Origin: Candidatus Yonathbacteria bacterium RIFCSPHIGHO2_02_FULL_44_14
Lineage (GTDB): Bacteria; Patescibacteriota; Minisyncoccia; Phycocordibacterales; UBA1550
Direction: 5' to 3'
Assembly: GCA_001823535.1 (NCBI GenBank)
Contig: MHUT01000022.1
Span: forward strand, 1 to 44,342
DNA length: 44,342 nt
In this document: one piece after another, positions 32,225 to 40,504 of the stretch
Numbering within the stretch: position 1 is the first letter of the stretch
Layout of the letters: every line of letters starts with the position of its first letter
The notes under the pieces: model-generated
Seen by the model: only the letters and a program-made list of their open reading frames with translations
Databases searched by the model: none
Told to the model about the DNA's origin: nothing
Translations under genes and position numbers: made by a program

Positions 32225-33026
32225 TGATATAAAAAATTTTTACAGCGATTATGCTGATGAAATCATAGAAAAAAGATTGCGCTCGCCATATCGTTTACGT
32301 CAATACGCGCACATTAAACAATATGAAAGCATATTGAATTTTGTTGCCCCCGGCATGAAAGTACTCGACGCAGGGTGTGGGGAGGGGGTACTCTCTGTTA
32401 TGATGGCTAAAAAAGGTGCGATAGTTACAGGTTGCGATTTGTCTAAACCAAATGTAGATAAATCCAAAATGTATGCAATTGAAAGTAGAGTAGGAGACAA
32501 TACGAATTTTTTAGTTGGCGATGCAGAAGAATTGCCATTCCCAGATAATACATTCGATCTCGTGGTTAGTTCACACGTACTTGAGCATCTCCCAGACTTT
32601 GATCAGGGATTAAGAGAGATAATGAGGGTCACCAAAAAACGCGCTGTTATTGCGATACCAACAGTTTTAAATCTATGTTCACTTGTTCAAGTAGGACATG
32701 GATGGTTTTATTTGAAGGGTCCAAAATCTTTTTTTGCACTACCTTTTGGTTTCCTAAAAACATTTATCGCATTTCTTTTTAATAAAGAGGGTGTCAATGA
32801 ATCATATGCTGGAAATGATGCGGTACCACATGTTTTTCGTTTTCCATCGGTGATGAAGGAAAAAATAAAAAAGAATGGTTTTAAACTCATTTCGTATGAA
32901 GCATCAAGTATTTGTTTGCCTTATTTTGAATTCTTGTTACCATTAATAAAAATTCTAGATAAACACAAAAGCAAAATGATATTGAGGGGGCTTGGTTATG
33001 GGACTACGTTTGTGGTTGAAAAGTAG
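32214..33026 (+). CDS. Class I SAM-dependent methyltransferase
   Basis: The 270-aa protein has VLDAGCGEGVLSVMMAKKGA (motif I), VTGCDLSKPNVDKSK, VGDAEELPFPDNTFDLVVSS and HVLEHLPDFDQGLREIMRV, a classic Methyltransf_11 core. The C-terminal part is hydrophobic in places and may help bind a lipid-linked substrate. Its start overlaps the previous gene by 11 bases. The promoter of the HAD gene overlaps its 3' end. Confidence 0.85.
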   Translation: MKSNDIKNFYSDYADEIIEKRLRSPYRLRQYAHIKQYESILNFVAPGMKVLDAGCGEGVLSVMMAKKGAIVTGCDLSKPNVDKSKMYAIESRVGDNTNFLVGDAEELPFPDNTFDLVVSSHVLEHLPDFDQGLREIMRVTKKRAVIAIPTVLNLCSLVQVGHGWFYLKGPKSFFALPFGFLKTFIAFLFNKEGVNESYAGNDAVPHVFRFPSVMKEKIKKNGFKLISYEASSICLPYFEFLLPLIKILDKHKSKMILRGLGYGTTFVVEK

Positions 33027-33044
33027 CTGGTATTCTGTTAAACT
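33016..33044 (+). promoter_or_regulatory. Predicted internal promoter before the HAD gene
   Basis: TTGAAA (33016-33021) and TAAACT (33039-33044) are 17 bases apart, with TG before the -10 box. It overlaps the end of the methyltransferase gene and would give a leader of about 13 bases. Confidence 0.5.
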
Positions 33045-33063
33045 GTCGCTAAATATAGTCATT

Positions 33064-33696
33064 ATGAATGATACTAATTTGAGAAAAATTAAGGCAATCC
33101 TGTTTGATTTGGATGGTGTTCTCGTAAATATGCCAGACGGGCACTACGTGGCACTCAATAAAGCACTTGACCTCTTTGGTGTGTGTATTAACGAGGATGA
33201 ACACTATGCTCATTTTAATGGGTTACCAACAAAAAAGAAGCTAGAGGAACTTGAGGAACAAAAGCGTCTACCAGTTGGTCTGAGAGAATTTATTAATGGA
33301 ATAAAACAGAAGTACACAAAAGAAATTATTCCCAATTATTGTGTTCCAGATTATTCAAAAATTATTCTTCTGCGCCATCTTAAAGAACAAGGATTCAAAC
33401 TTGGGTGTTGCTCAAATTCCACAAAAGAAACACTTCACTTAATGTTGAAATCTGCTCAACTTTTTGAATTCTTTGATGTAATCATTGGAAATGATGAAGT
33501 TACAAACCCGAAACCAAGCCCAGAGATATATCAGGTGGCGTTTGAGAAACTCCGTGTTTCGCCAGAAGAGTGTATCATCATCGAAGATTCCCCTCACGGC
33601 ATTGCATCGGCTAAAGCGAGCGGTGCGACAGTTTACGAGGTTCGAGATGTCGATGACGTAACCCTGTCCTTGTTTGAAAAAGTTTTATCAAAATAA
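33064..33696 (+). CDS. HAD-superfamily phosphatase/phosphomutase
   Basis: The 210-aa protein has the HAD nucleophile motif FDLDGVLV (Asp15, Asp17), CCSNSTKET (motif II) and IIEDSPHGIASAKASGA (motifs III/IV), with a helical cap between. It is of the beta-phosphoglucomutase/phosphatase subfamily and would act on a small sugar- or polyol-phosphate. The ATG at 33064 lies after an internal promoter; the longer frame from 32992 overlaps the methyltransferase. A nucleotidyltransferase follows by 12 bases, suggesting that both act on one activated building block. Confidence 0.87.
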   Translation: MNDTNLRKIKAILFDLDGVLVNMPDGHYVALNKALDLFGVCINEDEHYAHFNGLPTKKKLEELEEQKRLPVGLREFINGIKQKYTKEIIPNYCVPDYSKIILLRHLKEQGFKLGCCSNSTKETLHLMLKSAQLFEFFDVIIGNDEVTNPKPSPEIYQVAFEKLRVSPEECIIIEDSPHGIASAKASGATVYEVRDVDDVTLSLFEKVLSK

Positions 33697-33708
33697 ATAA
33701 ACTATACT

Positions 33709-34455
33709 ATGCTTAATATTGTAATCCCCATGGCTGGGAAAGGTTCTCGTTTCCAAGATGCTGGCTACGCATTTCCTAAGCCACTTATTGATATCAATGG
33801 TGAAACGATGATCGAAGTCGTTATCAGAAATCTGAAACCTAAATGTGAGCATAAATTTATTTTTATCTGTCAAAGGGAGCATTATGAAAAATATGATCTT
33901 CATAATGTCTTAAAGAATGCGACTGATAATAATTTCGAGGTTATTCTGTTGAATGGCATTACGCAAGGAGCCGCTTGCACAGTTTTGGCTGCTGCACAAT
34001 ATCTTAACAACAATGACGATTTAATTATTGCCAATTCTGACCAATATGTTGAGTTTGATATCAATGACTTCATAGAGAATTCCCGCAAAGATAACAAAGA
34101 CGGACTCATCATGACATTCAAAGCAAGTCACCCAAAGTGGAGCTATGTTCGCATCGATGACACAGGAAAGGTCCTCGAGGTTGCAGAAAAGAAAGTGATC
34201 TCTGACAAGGCAACTGTAGGCATCTATTATTACAAAAAAGGCAGCGATTTTGTGGAAGGGGCACAGGCGATGATTCATAAAGATATTCGCCACAATAATG
34301 AATTCTATGTATGTCCTGTATACAATGAGCTTATTCTTAGTGGGAAAAAAATTTATATCTATAACATTGACGCAGGAGAAATGCATGGGCTCGGGACACC
34401 AGAAGATCTGGATGCATTTCTGAAGAAAATAGAGGAAGGAAAAATAGAAATATAA
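33709..34455 (+). CDS. Nucleotidyltransferase (NTP_transferase-like)
   Basis: The 248-aa protein begins IVIPMAGKGSRFQDAGYAFPKPLIDINGETMI in two adjoining motifs, the nucleotide-binding loop and PKPL of sugar- or alditol-phosphate nucleotidyltransferases. Metal-binding residues are likely in IIANSDQYVEFD. It ends with GTPEDLDAFLKKI, typical of this family. It would activate a sugar-1-phosphate or a related phosphate with an NTP. Its neighbours (HAD, GT2, GDPD) suggest a phospho-linked decoration; the substrate is unknown. The GT2 start overlaps its stop (TAATG). Confidence 0.82.
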   Translation: MLNIVIPMAGKGSRFQDAGYAFPKPLIDINGETMIEVVIRNLKPKCEHKFIFICQREHYEKYDLHNVLKNATDNNFEVILLNGITQGAACTVLAAAQYLNNNDDLIIANSDQYVEFDINDFIENSRKDNKDGLIMTFKASHPKWSYVRIDDTGKVLEVAEKKVISDKATVGIYYYKKGSDFVEGAQAMIHKDIRHNNEFYVCPVYNELILSGKKIYIYNIDAGEMHGLGTPEDLDAFLKKIEEGKIEI

Positions 34456-35384
34456 TGCATATTGCGGGTAATAAAAAAGAAGGGAAAGAAGACAGGATAC
34501 TTGTGTGTGTTCCTTCTTACAACGCAGAAGAGTCTATCGTTGCAACCATAGAAAGTGCGCTCAACCAGTCAATAAAAAACTTTAAAATTTTGGTTGTTGA
34601 TAACTGCTCAACCGATAATACTGCTGAAGTTGTTGAAAGGATGCGTCACGTCACTGATAATTCTAAAAAAATAGAATTCATTGCAAATCCCTTAAATCTT
34701 GGGCGGATTCAAAACTGGAATAAATGCATCGAATTGTTTTTGTCGAGCGACTTTGATTACCTTAAATTTCTGTTTACTGGCGATACGCTACAGAAAAATG
34801 GCCTCGAGATGTTGCTAAATGGCTTCAAGAAGTATGACGGTAAACTCGGGATTGTTGTTGCTGGATATAGTGCCACTGAAAAAGATTTAGTGAAAAAAGC
34901 TCAGATGTTCAGTGGGGAAAAATATTTAACTCCTAAGGACGGGCTGATGTTTTTTGTAAAAAATGGGAATTGGGTTGGAGCCCCGCTTTCGTGCATGTTC
35001 TCCAAAAATGCAGTACGCGAAATTAGCTTTAACGAGAGTTTTGATTTTACTTCTGACTATATGTTTTATATAAATTTAGTTTCCAAGTATAATGCTTTGT
35101 GTATTGATAAAAACATCGGCAATTTTTCTTTGCTACAAAGGAAGCATTTACAAAAATATAAGGCTAGTTTATTTGCTAAAATTGAGGAAATACATGCAAG
35201 ATATTTTGCGCTAGCAAGATTAAAGAAATACATTTCAGATCCAGAAGAAAAAGCATTAACAAGCTACTTAAATAAAGAAAGTGCAAAAATTATTATATTT
35301 CATACATCATTTTTAGATTCATTAGATATATTTTTATATAAAATAAAAATGTCACTCAGCAGTGTGTGGCATAGGGTTCGGTAG
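34455..35384 (+). CDS. GT2-family glycosyltransferase
   Basis: The 309-aa GT-A protein has VCVPSYNAEESIVATIESAL, LVVDNCSTDNTAEVVERM, NPLNLGRIQNWNKCIE and FLFTGDTL at the expected metal-site position. The C-terminal 90 residues form a helical extension. It overlaps the nucleotidyltransferase by one base, so it may transfer the product of that enzyme. Confidence 0.87.
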   Translation: MHIAGNKKEGKEDRILVCVPSYNAEESIVATIESALNQSIKNFKILVVDNCSTDNTAEVVERMRHVTDNSKKIEFIANPLNLGRIQNWNKCIELFLSSDFDYLKFLFTGDTLQKNGLEMLLNGFKKYDGKLGIVVAGYSATEKDLVKKAQMFSGEKYLTPKDGLMFFVKNGNWVGAPLSCMFSKNAVREISFNESFDFTSDYMFYINLVSKYNALCIDKNIGNFSLLQRKHLQKYKASLFAKIEEIHARYFALARLKKYISDPEEKALTSYLNKESAKIIIFHTSFLDSLDIFLYKIKMSLSSVWHRVR

Positions 35385-35404
35385 GTTAAAATAAGTCTTT
35401 ACTC

Positions 35405-36223
35405 ATGATTATTTTTGCTCACCGCGGAATGAAGAACGAGATGCCAGAGAACACTATGCCAGCGTTCAAAAAAGCTTTTTCCTATGGTTTTGGTATCGAG
35501 TTTGACGTAAGGATGACTTTGGATAAAAATGTCGTTGTTATTCATGACAGGGACCTGTGGAGAATAACAGGGGAACACATTGATGTATCCTCCGTGTCTT
35601 TGGTAGAATTGCGTAAACTGAAGATTGGTAGTCATCTTAATCCGCAGTTTGTGGATACCATGATACCGACACTTGATGAAGTTTGTAAACTAATAATAAG
35701 TAATTTACCTGTTGGTCAAAAAGCTGCTATTCATTTAAAACAAGAAGAACAGACAGAAGAAATGTTGCAATCACTGTCTCGAGTTTTTAAAAACTTTGAT
35801 TTGTATCAAAAAGCTTTTATTTTTGACATGACTCTTGAAAATGCAAAAAAACTTAGAAGAATAAACAATAAAATCCCAATAGCTTTATCTGTCGGAGAGT
35901 GCAATTATAGTCCAACAGTGTATCTTTGGGATGAAATAGCTTCTAGTCTCGATAATTTTGATTACGTATGGCTTGATGAATGGAAATCACAAGGTGAAAT
36001 CCTAAACAAGGTTTTAGTCGACAAAATCAATAATACCAGAAAAGAAATTTATGCAATTTCCCCAGAGCTACACAAAGAACACGGACATCCGCAATCAGAA
36101 GAGGGATATGAAAATGTCTGGAAAAATTTGAATAAATGGGGAATTAGTGGTATATGTACTGCATATCCTGATAAATTAAAAACGATTCTAACTTCAGAAG
36201 CTCAACTGGTTTATAAAGACTAG
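35405..36223 (+). CDS. Glycerophosphodiester phosphodiesterase-family protein
   Basis: The 272-aa protein starts IIFAHRGMKNEMPENT with His6-Arg7-Gly8 and PENT (14-17), then EFDVRMT (Glu32, Asp34) and HDRD (His47, Asp48), the metal and catalytic residues of the GDPD TIM-barrel. GDPDs cleave glycerophosphodiesters to glycerol-3-phosphate and an alcohol. There is no signal peptide, so it acts in the cytoplasm. Within a glycan operon it may make or trim a glycerol-phosphate or related phosphodiester used as a decoration. Confidence 0.88.
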   Translation: MIIFAHRGMKNEMPENTMPAFKKAFSYGFGIEFDVRMTLDKNVVVIHDRDLWRITGEHIDVSSVSLVELRKLKIGSHLNPQFVDTMIPTLDEVCKLIISNLPVGQKAAIHLKQEEQTEEMLQSLSRVFKNFDLYQKAFIFDMTLENAKKLRRINNKIPIALSVGECNYSPTVYLWDEIASSLDNFDYVWLDEWKSQGEILNKVLVDKINNTRKEIYAISPELHKEHGHPQSEEGYENVWKNLNKWGISGICTAYPDKLKTILTSEAQLVYKD

Positions 36224-36234
36224 TTTTATAAAAT

Positions 36235-37149
36235 ATGGAAAAACAATTTAGTAACAAGGAGGTGGTAGACATGGTGCACAAAGCGAATGCCAAAGCTCAC
36301 GATTATCATTCAGAAATGCATGATAGGAATGTGCCCTACATACATCGGCCTAGTACGCGTGCGTACTACTGGCAGTTATTAAAGGATGCATGTAATAACA
36401 GTGGTAAAGATTTTAAGAATGCCTCTGTTCTTGAAGTTGGGTGTGGAACTGGAACTTTCACAGACTTAGTGTTATTAAATGGCGCTTCAAAATTTTATGG
36501 CATAGATTTAAGCCCAAAAATGATCAATGTGGCTCGTTTGAAAACAAAAGACAGCAGAGCTGTTTATGAGGTTGCTGCGTTGGAATTTTTTGCCGATAAA
36601 CATAAAAATGAATTTGATATAATTTTTAGTGCGTCTTTTCTGCATCACTTGGTTGATATTGAGCAGGGGGTTCAGTTGATAAAATCGATGCTAAAACCGG
36701 GCGGTGTTTATGTTGGCTTGCATGAACCCACGACTTCAAGACGATTCACTGTAATAGAAAGAGTTGATAATGATCTTCAGTATTTGTTCGGTTATTCTGG
36801 TTCAATATATACACCTTTGCACACAAGAATCAAAAATTTACTGAAAAATGTAGTTATAAGCATCTCCATGAGAGTAAAAGCACTCAATTTCTTATTGGAC
36901 GGTTACATAAAGACAAAAAAGTACATTAAACATAAACTTGGAATAAGTGGCAGCCTAACAGGAGAAGATATTCAGACTGAATCGAGAGTTAATTATGTTG
37001 ATTACCAGTTAAATAATGAATTTTCTCTGATAAAAAAAATAGGTTCTTTCGGCAAGGTGGTCCCGTATTGTTACTTAGGTTTTGTGGAATTGATGAAAAT
37101 TTCAAAACCATTAAATCACGAGATGTTTATAATGGTAAATAAAAAATAA
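36235..37149 (+). CDS. Class I SAM-dependent methyltransferase
   Basis: The 304-aa protein has VLEVGCGTGTFTDLVLLNGA (motif I), FYGIDLSPKMINVARLK and LIKSMLKPGGVYVGLHEP, with SFLHHLVDIEQG between. The C-terminal half is larger than in the other methyltransferases here and has several basic and hydrophobic stretches, so it may bind a lipid-linked substrate. It lies 11 bases behind the GDPD gene and is among the more AT-rich genes. Confidence 0.82.
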   Translation: MEKQFSNKEVVDMVHKANAKAHDYHSEMHDRNVPYIHRPSTRAYYWQLLKDACNNSGKDFKNASVLEVGCGTGTFTDLVLLNGASKFYGIDLSPKMINVARLKTKDSRAVYEVAALEFFADKHKNEFDIIFSASFLHHLVDIEQGVQLIKSMLKPGGVYVGLHEPTTSRRFTVIERVDNDLQYLFGYSGSIYTPLHTRIKNLLKNVVISISMRVKALNFLLDGYIKTKKYIKHKLGISGSLTGEDIQTESRVNYVDYQLNNEFSLIKKIGSFGKVVPYCYLGFVELMKISKPLNHEMFIMVNKK

Positions 37150-37173
37150 GGTGCTTATACAAATAGGAGCATT

Positions 37174-38274
37174 ATGGAGCATAAAATAAAAATTGCTATA
37201 CAAAATCCGATGTTCTGTGACTTAACAAATGTCAACGGATGGACTCTGAATTTTATAAAGATGTACAAACCCGTCATCTTTGTCTCAAATATAAAGTATA
37301 TAAGATATTTACCGAAGTTTTTTTATAAACACAAATTAAACCCATTTTCTTTTAGGGTTGTTTTTTCTCAAAATAAACTAAATACCTTGGCGGACGCGCT
37401 AGTTTGTTTTAACGGTAATTCATATCTCGAGGAAAATTGGCCAATAAAAGGATTTAAAAAGTTAAAAGTGAATCACCTTATGGATTACACATTTTACCCT
37501 TCACTTAGTCATGAAATTTTAAAAGCAAATGGGGTTGATTATGTGTTTGGGTATAATGAACATGATAAATATTGCAACTTTTTTAAAGAGAAATACCCAT
37601 CTTTTATAGGCAGAGTTATTCCAGTGCCGTTTGGCTTTGGTGAAAGATTTAAAAACATAAAACTTTTTGAAGAAAGAAAAAACAAGTGTCTTGCGCTTGG
37701 TTCAGTTAATTCGTTTGATGATCCTGTTCATAATATAGATGCGCTCAAGGAGACAAATGATTTTTTCTTGAAACGAGGGGAAAAATTTATGCATAAATTT
37801 AGACGAATGCTTAAGGAAAATGAAGAGAAATTAAAAGATATAATGGATAGCAAGCTACCAGATTACCCACAGACAAAAAACTTTAAGTACGATATCGTTA
37901 AAACACTCAACGATTACAAGATGTTTGTTAATTGCGAAAGTTTGCAATATTTCCCTTCAGGCAAGACTTTTGAGGGTCCTGCAAGCGGTTCTGTTTTAAT
38001 TTGCTCGGATCATCAGTGTTTTTCTGATTTAGGTTTTATCGACGGCGTTAATTGTATCAAGCATAGGGAGTTTGATATTGACGATTTCAAAAAAAAGGTT
38101 ACTTATTATTTAAATAATCCTGACGAGCTGAAGAAAATACAACAAGAGGGAACACGAATGGTGAGGGATAATTTCAGCCATAAAAAAATTGCACAGTATG
38201 TGCATGAAAAAATAATCCAACTGATTTTGAAAACTAAAGGCGAGAAATCAAAATCCAGGATTATCGGACAGTAA
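37174..38274 (+). CDS. CgeB-like (GT1-type) glycosyltransferase
   Basis: The 366-aa protein lacks the usual GT4 signatures but has VIPVPFGFGERF, CLALGSVNSFDDPVHNID and a C-terminal FPSGKTFEGPASGSVLICSD followed by LNNPDELKKIQQEG and MVRDNFSHKKIAQYV, which resemble the CgeB/Glyco_trans_1_2 C-terminal domain. A GT-B enzyme is therefore likely. The ATG has a good AGGAG SD a few bases upstream, unusual in this locus. A sample block inside it (37261-37320) has only 17 G+C of 60. Confidence 0.7.
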   Translation: MEHKIKIAIQNPMFCDLTNVNGWTLNFIKMYKPVIFVSNIKYIRYLPKFFYKHKLNPFSFRVVFSQNKLNTLADALVCFNGNSYLEENWPIKGFKKLKVNHLMDYTFYPSLSHEILKANGVDYVFGYNEHDKYCNFFKEKYPSFIGRVIPVPFGFGERFKNIKLFEERKNKCLALGSVNSFDDPVHNIDALKETNDFFLKRGEKFMHKFRRMLKENEEKLKDIMDSKLPDYPQTKNFKYDIVKTLNDYKMFVNCESLQYFPSGKTFEGPASGSVLICSDHQCFSDLGFIDGVNCIKHREFDIDDFKKKVTYYLNNPDELKKIQQEGTRMVRDNFSHKKIAQYVHEKIIQLILKTKGEKSKSRIIGQ

Positions 38275-38279
38275 TTATT

Positions 38280-39092
38280 ATGAAACAAACTCCAACTATT
38301 TCAGTTTGCACGATTGTTAAGAACGAGCGCGATCGTATCGATGATTTTCTTGCCTCTCTTGTTGATTTTGCTGATGAGATTGTTGTTGTCGATACTGGTT
38401 CAACGGATGACACATGCGCATGTATAGAGAATTTTATTTCTGTACATAAATCGGCAAATATACGATTCTTCAAATATACGGCTACCGGAGGATTTCATTA
38501 TGGTGTCGCAAAGAACTTTTCCATAGATAAGGCAACAAAAAACTACGTTATTGTTCTTGATGCAGACGAAAGGCTGAGTGATGAATTTAAGCAAACCGTG
38601 CACAGTTTTCTTTCGGACCAAAACCCCAACGTGGCGAACGTTGTCAGGAAAGATGAATTGCTACCGCACCTCATTGATTTTCCTGAGCGGATTATAAGGC
38701 GCGATTCGGGGATACGGTATGGTGTAGATGATTTGGCTAAGGTTCATGAACAGCTCGTACATACAGCCACCGTAAAGAGCTTCCCCGGGGTTGTTTGGCA
38801 TGAACAGCGTTGGAACCATTATATTATGCGTCCTCAGCGGATTTTTTTTCAACTTGAACTCCAGATTGACCGTATTCCAAAGACAAAAAGTTTCTTCGGG
38901 CATTTTTTGCGCGGGATTTGGTATTTTTTCTATCGTTTTAAGAAAATATATTTTACCCGCAAGCTTTACAAAGATGGTGTTCTCGGATTTAAATACGCTT
39001 TCATGCGAGCATTTGATGCGTTTCTTGTTGAATTGTTTGTTGGACTCAAACCATCTGATGGGGGACAGTACTGGAGTATAATTAAAAAGTAA
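38280..39092 (+). CDS. GT2-family glycosyltransferase (WaaE/KdtX-like)
   Basis: The 270-aa GT-A protein has ISVCTIVKNERDRIDDFLAS, EIVVVDTGSTDDTCACIE and IVLDADERLSDEF, the metal-binding motif. These match the branch of GT2 that includes lipopolysaccharide-core glucosyltransferases of the WaaE type. The C-terminal part has a KRILRDSG-like basic patch and hydrophobic helices. It is the last + strand gene of the cassette and ends at a bidirectional hairpin facing the flippase gene. Confidence 0.87.
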   Translation: MKQTPTISVCTIVKNERDRIDDFLASLVDFADEIVVVDTGSTDDTCACIENFISVHKSANIRFFKYTATGGFHYGVAKNFSIDKATKNYVIVLDADERLSDEFKQTVHSFLSDQNPNVANVVRKDELLPHLIDFPERIIRRDSGIRYGVDDLAKVHEQLVHTATVKSFPGVVWHEQRWNHYIMRPQRIFFQLELQIDRIPKTKSFFGHFLRGIWYFFYRFKKIYFTRKLYKDGVLGFKYAFMRAFDAFLVELFVGLKPSDGGQYWSIIKK

Positions 39093-39107
39093 CAACGAGG
39101 TAACTGT

Positions 39108-39147
39108 CAAAAATTTACTGTCGATTTAAATCGATAGTAGATTTTTG
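39108..39147. terminator. Bidirectional terminator between GT2 and flippase genes
   Basis: Two 20-base arms (39108-39127 and 39128-39147) pair along their length with two G-T wobbles. The A-rich and T-rich ends suit termination in either direction. The stop codon of the - strand flippase gene (39126-39128) lies at its centre. Confidence 0.7.
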
Positions 39148-40427
39148 GTTTCATTTTGTTTTATTTTCCCCCACATAATGTAGTTGATAACAAACCCAGA
39201 GGTAACCGAAAGTAGTCTGCTGAAAATAACGCCATTAATACCAAATGTTCCTACAAAGAGAAGGACAGAAGTTATGAATATGATCCCCGGTACATTCCAT
39301 AGATAGAGCATCTTTTTTGGTATAAATGTAATCTTTGATCCTATTGCTGCACCGAAAATTACTTGTGGTAATGATAATGCAATTACGAGGGAGAATAATT
39401 GTGAAGAAAATACAGAATCAAGGTATTTGGGAAAAAATATTTGATAAATATATGGCGCAATAAGAATATATGCAAAAGAAATAAAAGCCCCAAGTACAAA
39501 CAATATGAAAATTCTTTTTTTTAGAACCCCTTCGATTTCAAGTGAGGACCGAGTTGATAATTTTGGTATTGCGAGTGTGGGAATATTATTTAAAAGACCT
39601 CTTATTTGCGCGACTGGCGCAAGTGCAAAAGAGTATAGTGCAAGATTGACTGGACCAAGATAGTGAAAAACAAGTAATCCATCTATAGAGCCGATAAGGG
39701 CATCGAATATGTTGATCATACTTGAGTGTTTCCCGTAAGGAATGGTTTCTGGGTCAATTTTGTTGTTCGGAGGGAATTTTTTAATGGTGACTATAAAAAA
39801 AACAAAACGAAACAATGTCCATGATGCAAAATATACAAAGAGGATTATGAATAAATTTTTTGTAAAAAATAAACTTCCAGCCATCGCAATAGCACTACCA
39901 ATTTGGCTGAGCGCCGCATAAGTGGATGACAGATGGAACAGTTTCTTGCCATTTAAAAGGGCATTATAGATTCCAAATGAATCCATAAAAGGTGAAAATC
40001 CCGACGCAATCAAAAAGGATATAGCGAGGGTGTTATTCCCGTTGATGTAGTAATAGATTGCTATGCCTATACCGCTGACGGCGCTGAGAATACCCCATTT
40101 TATTTTTGTTTTTAGAGCAGGAATGAGTACCCCTTCAAAATTGCGGGCTACTGATTGAAGTACTGCAGAGTCCATTCCCCTCAATGTTAGTATGGTGAGG
40201 AGTCCTGTTATTGATAGAACATATTTGTACGTTCCGTATGTCTCTTTAGGTATAAGGTTCGCAAAAGCGATTGCTAGCGAAAAGATAACTACAGAAGAAG
40301 TGATTTGCCCTGAACCAAGCCAAAAACTGCCTCTTGCCAGATACACCATATCCGTTTTGAAGTATTTTTCGCTTTTGCGCAGGAGGCGATGGATATACAT
40401 TTTCACATGGTCGATGAGTTTTTTCAT
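39126..40427 (-). CDS. Wzx-type polysaccharide flippase (MOP/MATE superfamily)
   Basis: The 433-aa integral membrane protein has about 12 hydrophobic helices and the N-terminal layout of Wzx/MVF transporters (GSFWLGSGQITSSVVIFSLA, then ETYGTYKYVLS). It would move lipid-linked oligosaccharides from the inner to the outer face of the membrane. It is the only member of the glycan locus that runs against the cassette at this end, and it diverges from the ligase gene at 40505. CATACT ends six bases before its ATG on the - strand, fitting the leaderless pattern. Confidence 0.88.
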   Translation of the reverse strand: MKKLIDHVKMYIHRLLRKSEKYFKTDMVYLARGSFWLGSGQITSSVVIFSLAIAFANLIPKETYGTYKYVLSITGLLTILTLRGMDSAVLQSVARNFEGVLIPALKTKIKWGILSAVSGIGIAIYYYINGNNTLAISFLIASGFSPFMDSFGIYNALLNGKKLFHLSSTYAALSQIGSAIAMAGSLFFTKNLFIILFVYFASWTLFRFVFFIVTIKKFPPNNKIDPETIPYGKHSSMINIFDALIGSIDGLLVFHYLGPVNLALYSFALAPVAQIRGLLNNIPTLAIPKLSTRSSLEIEGVLKKRIFILFVLGAFISFAYILIAPYIYQIFFPKYLDSVFSSQLFSLVIALSLPQVIFGAAIGSKITFIPKKMLYLWNVPGIIFITSVLLFVGTFGINGVIFSRLLSVTSGFVINYIMWGKIKQNETKNLLSI

Positions 40428-40504
40428 ATATTAAGTATGCTACAACATTCCTGCATTGTTGGGTAGTTTGGCGCAGGGCAGCGACATGGTATTATATTGA
40501 CGCT

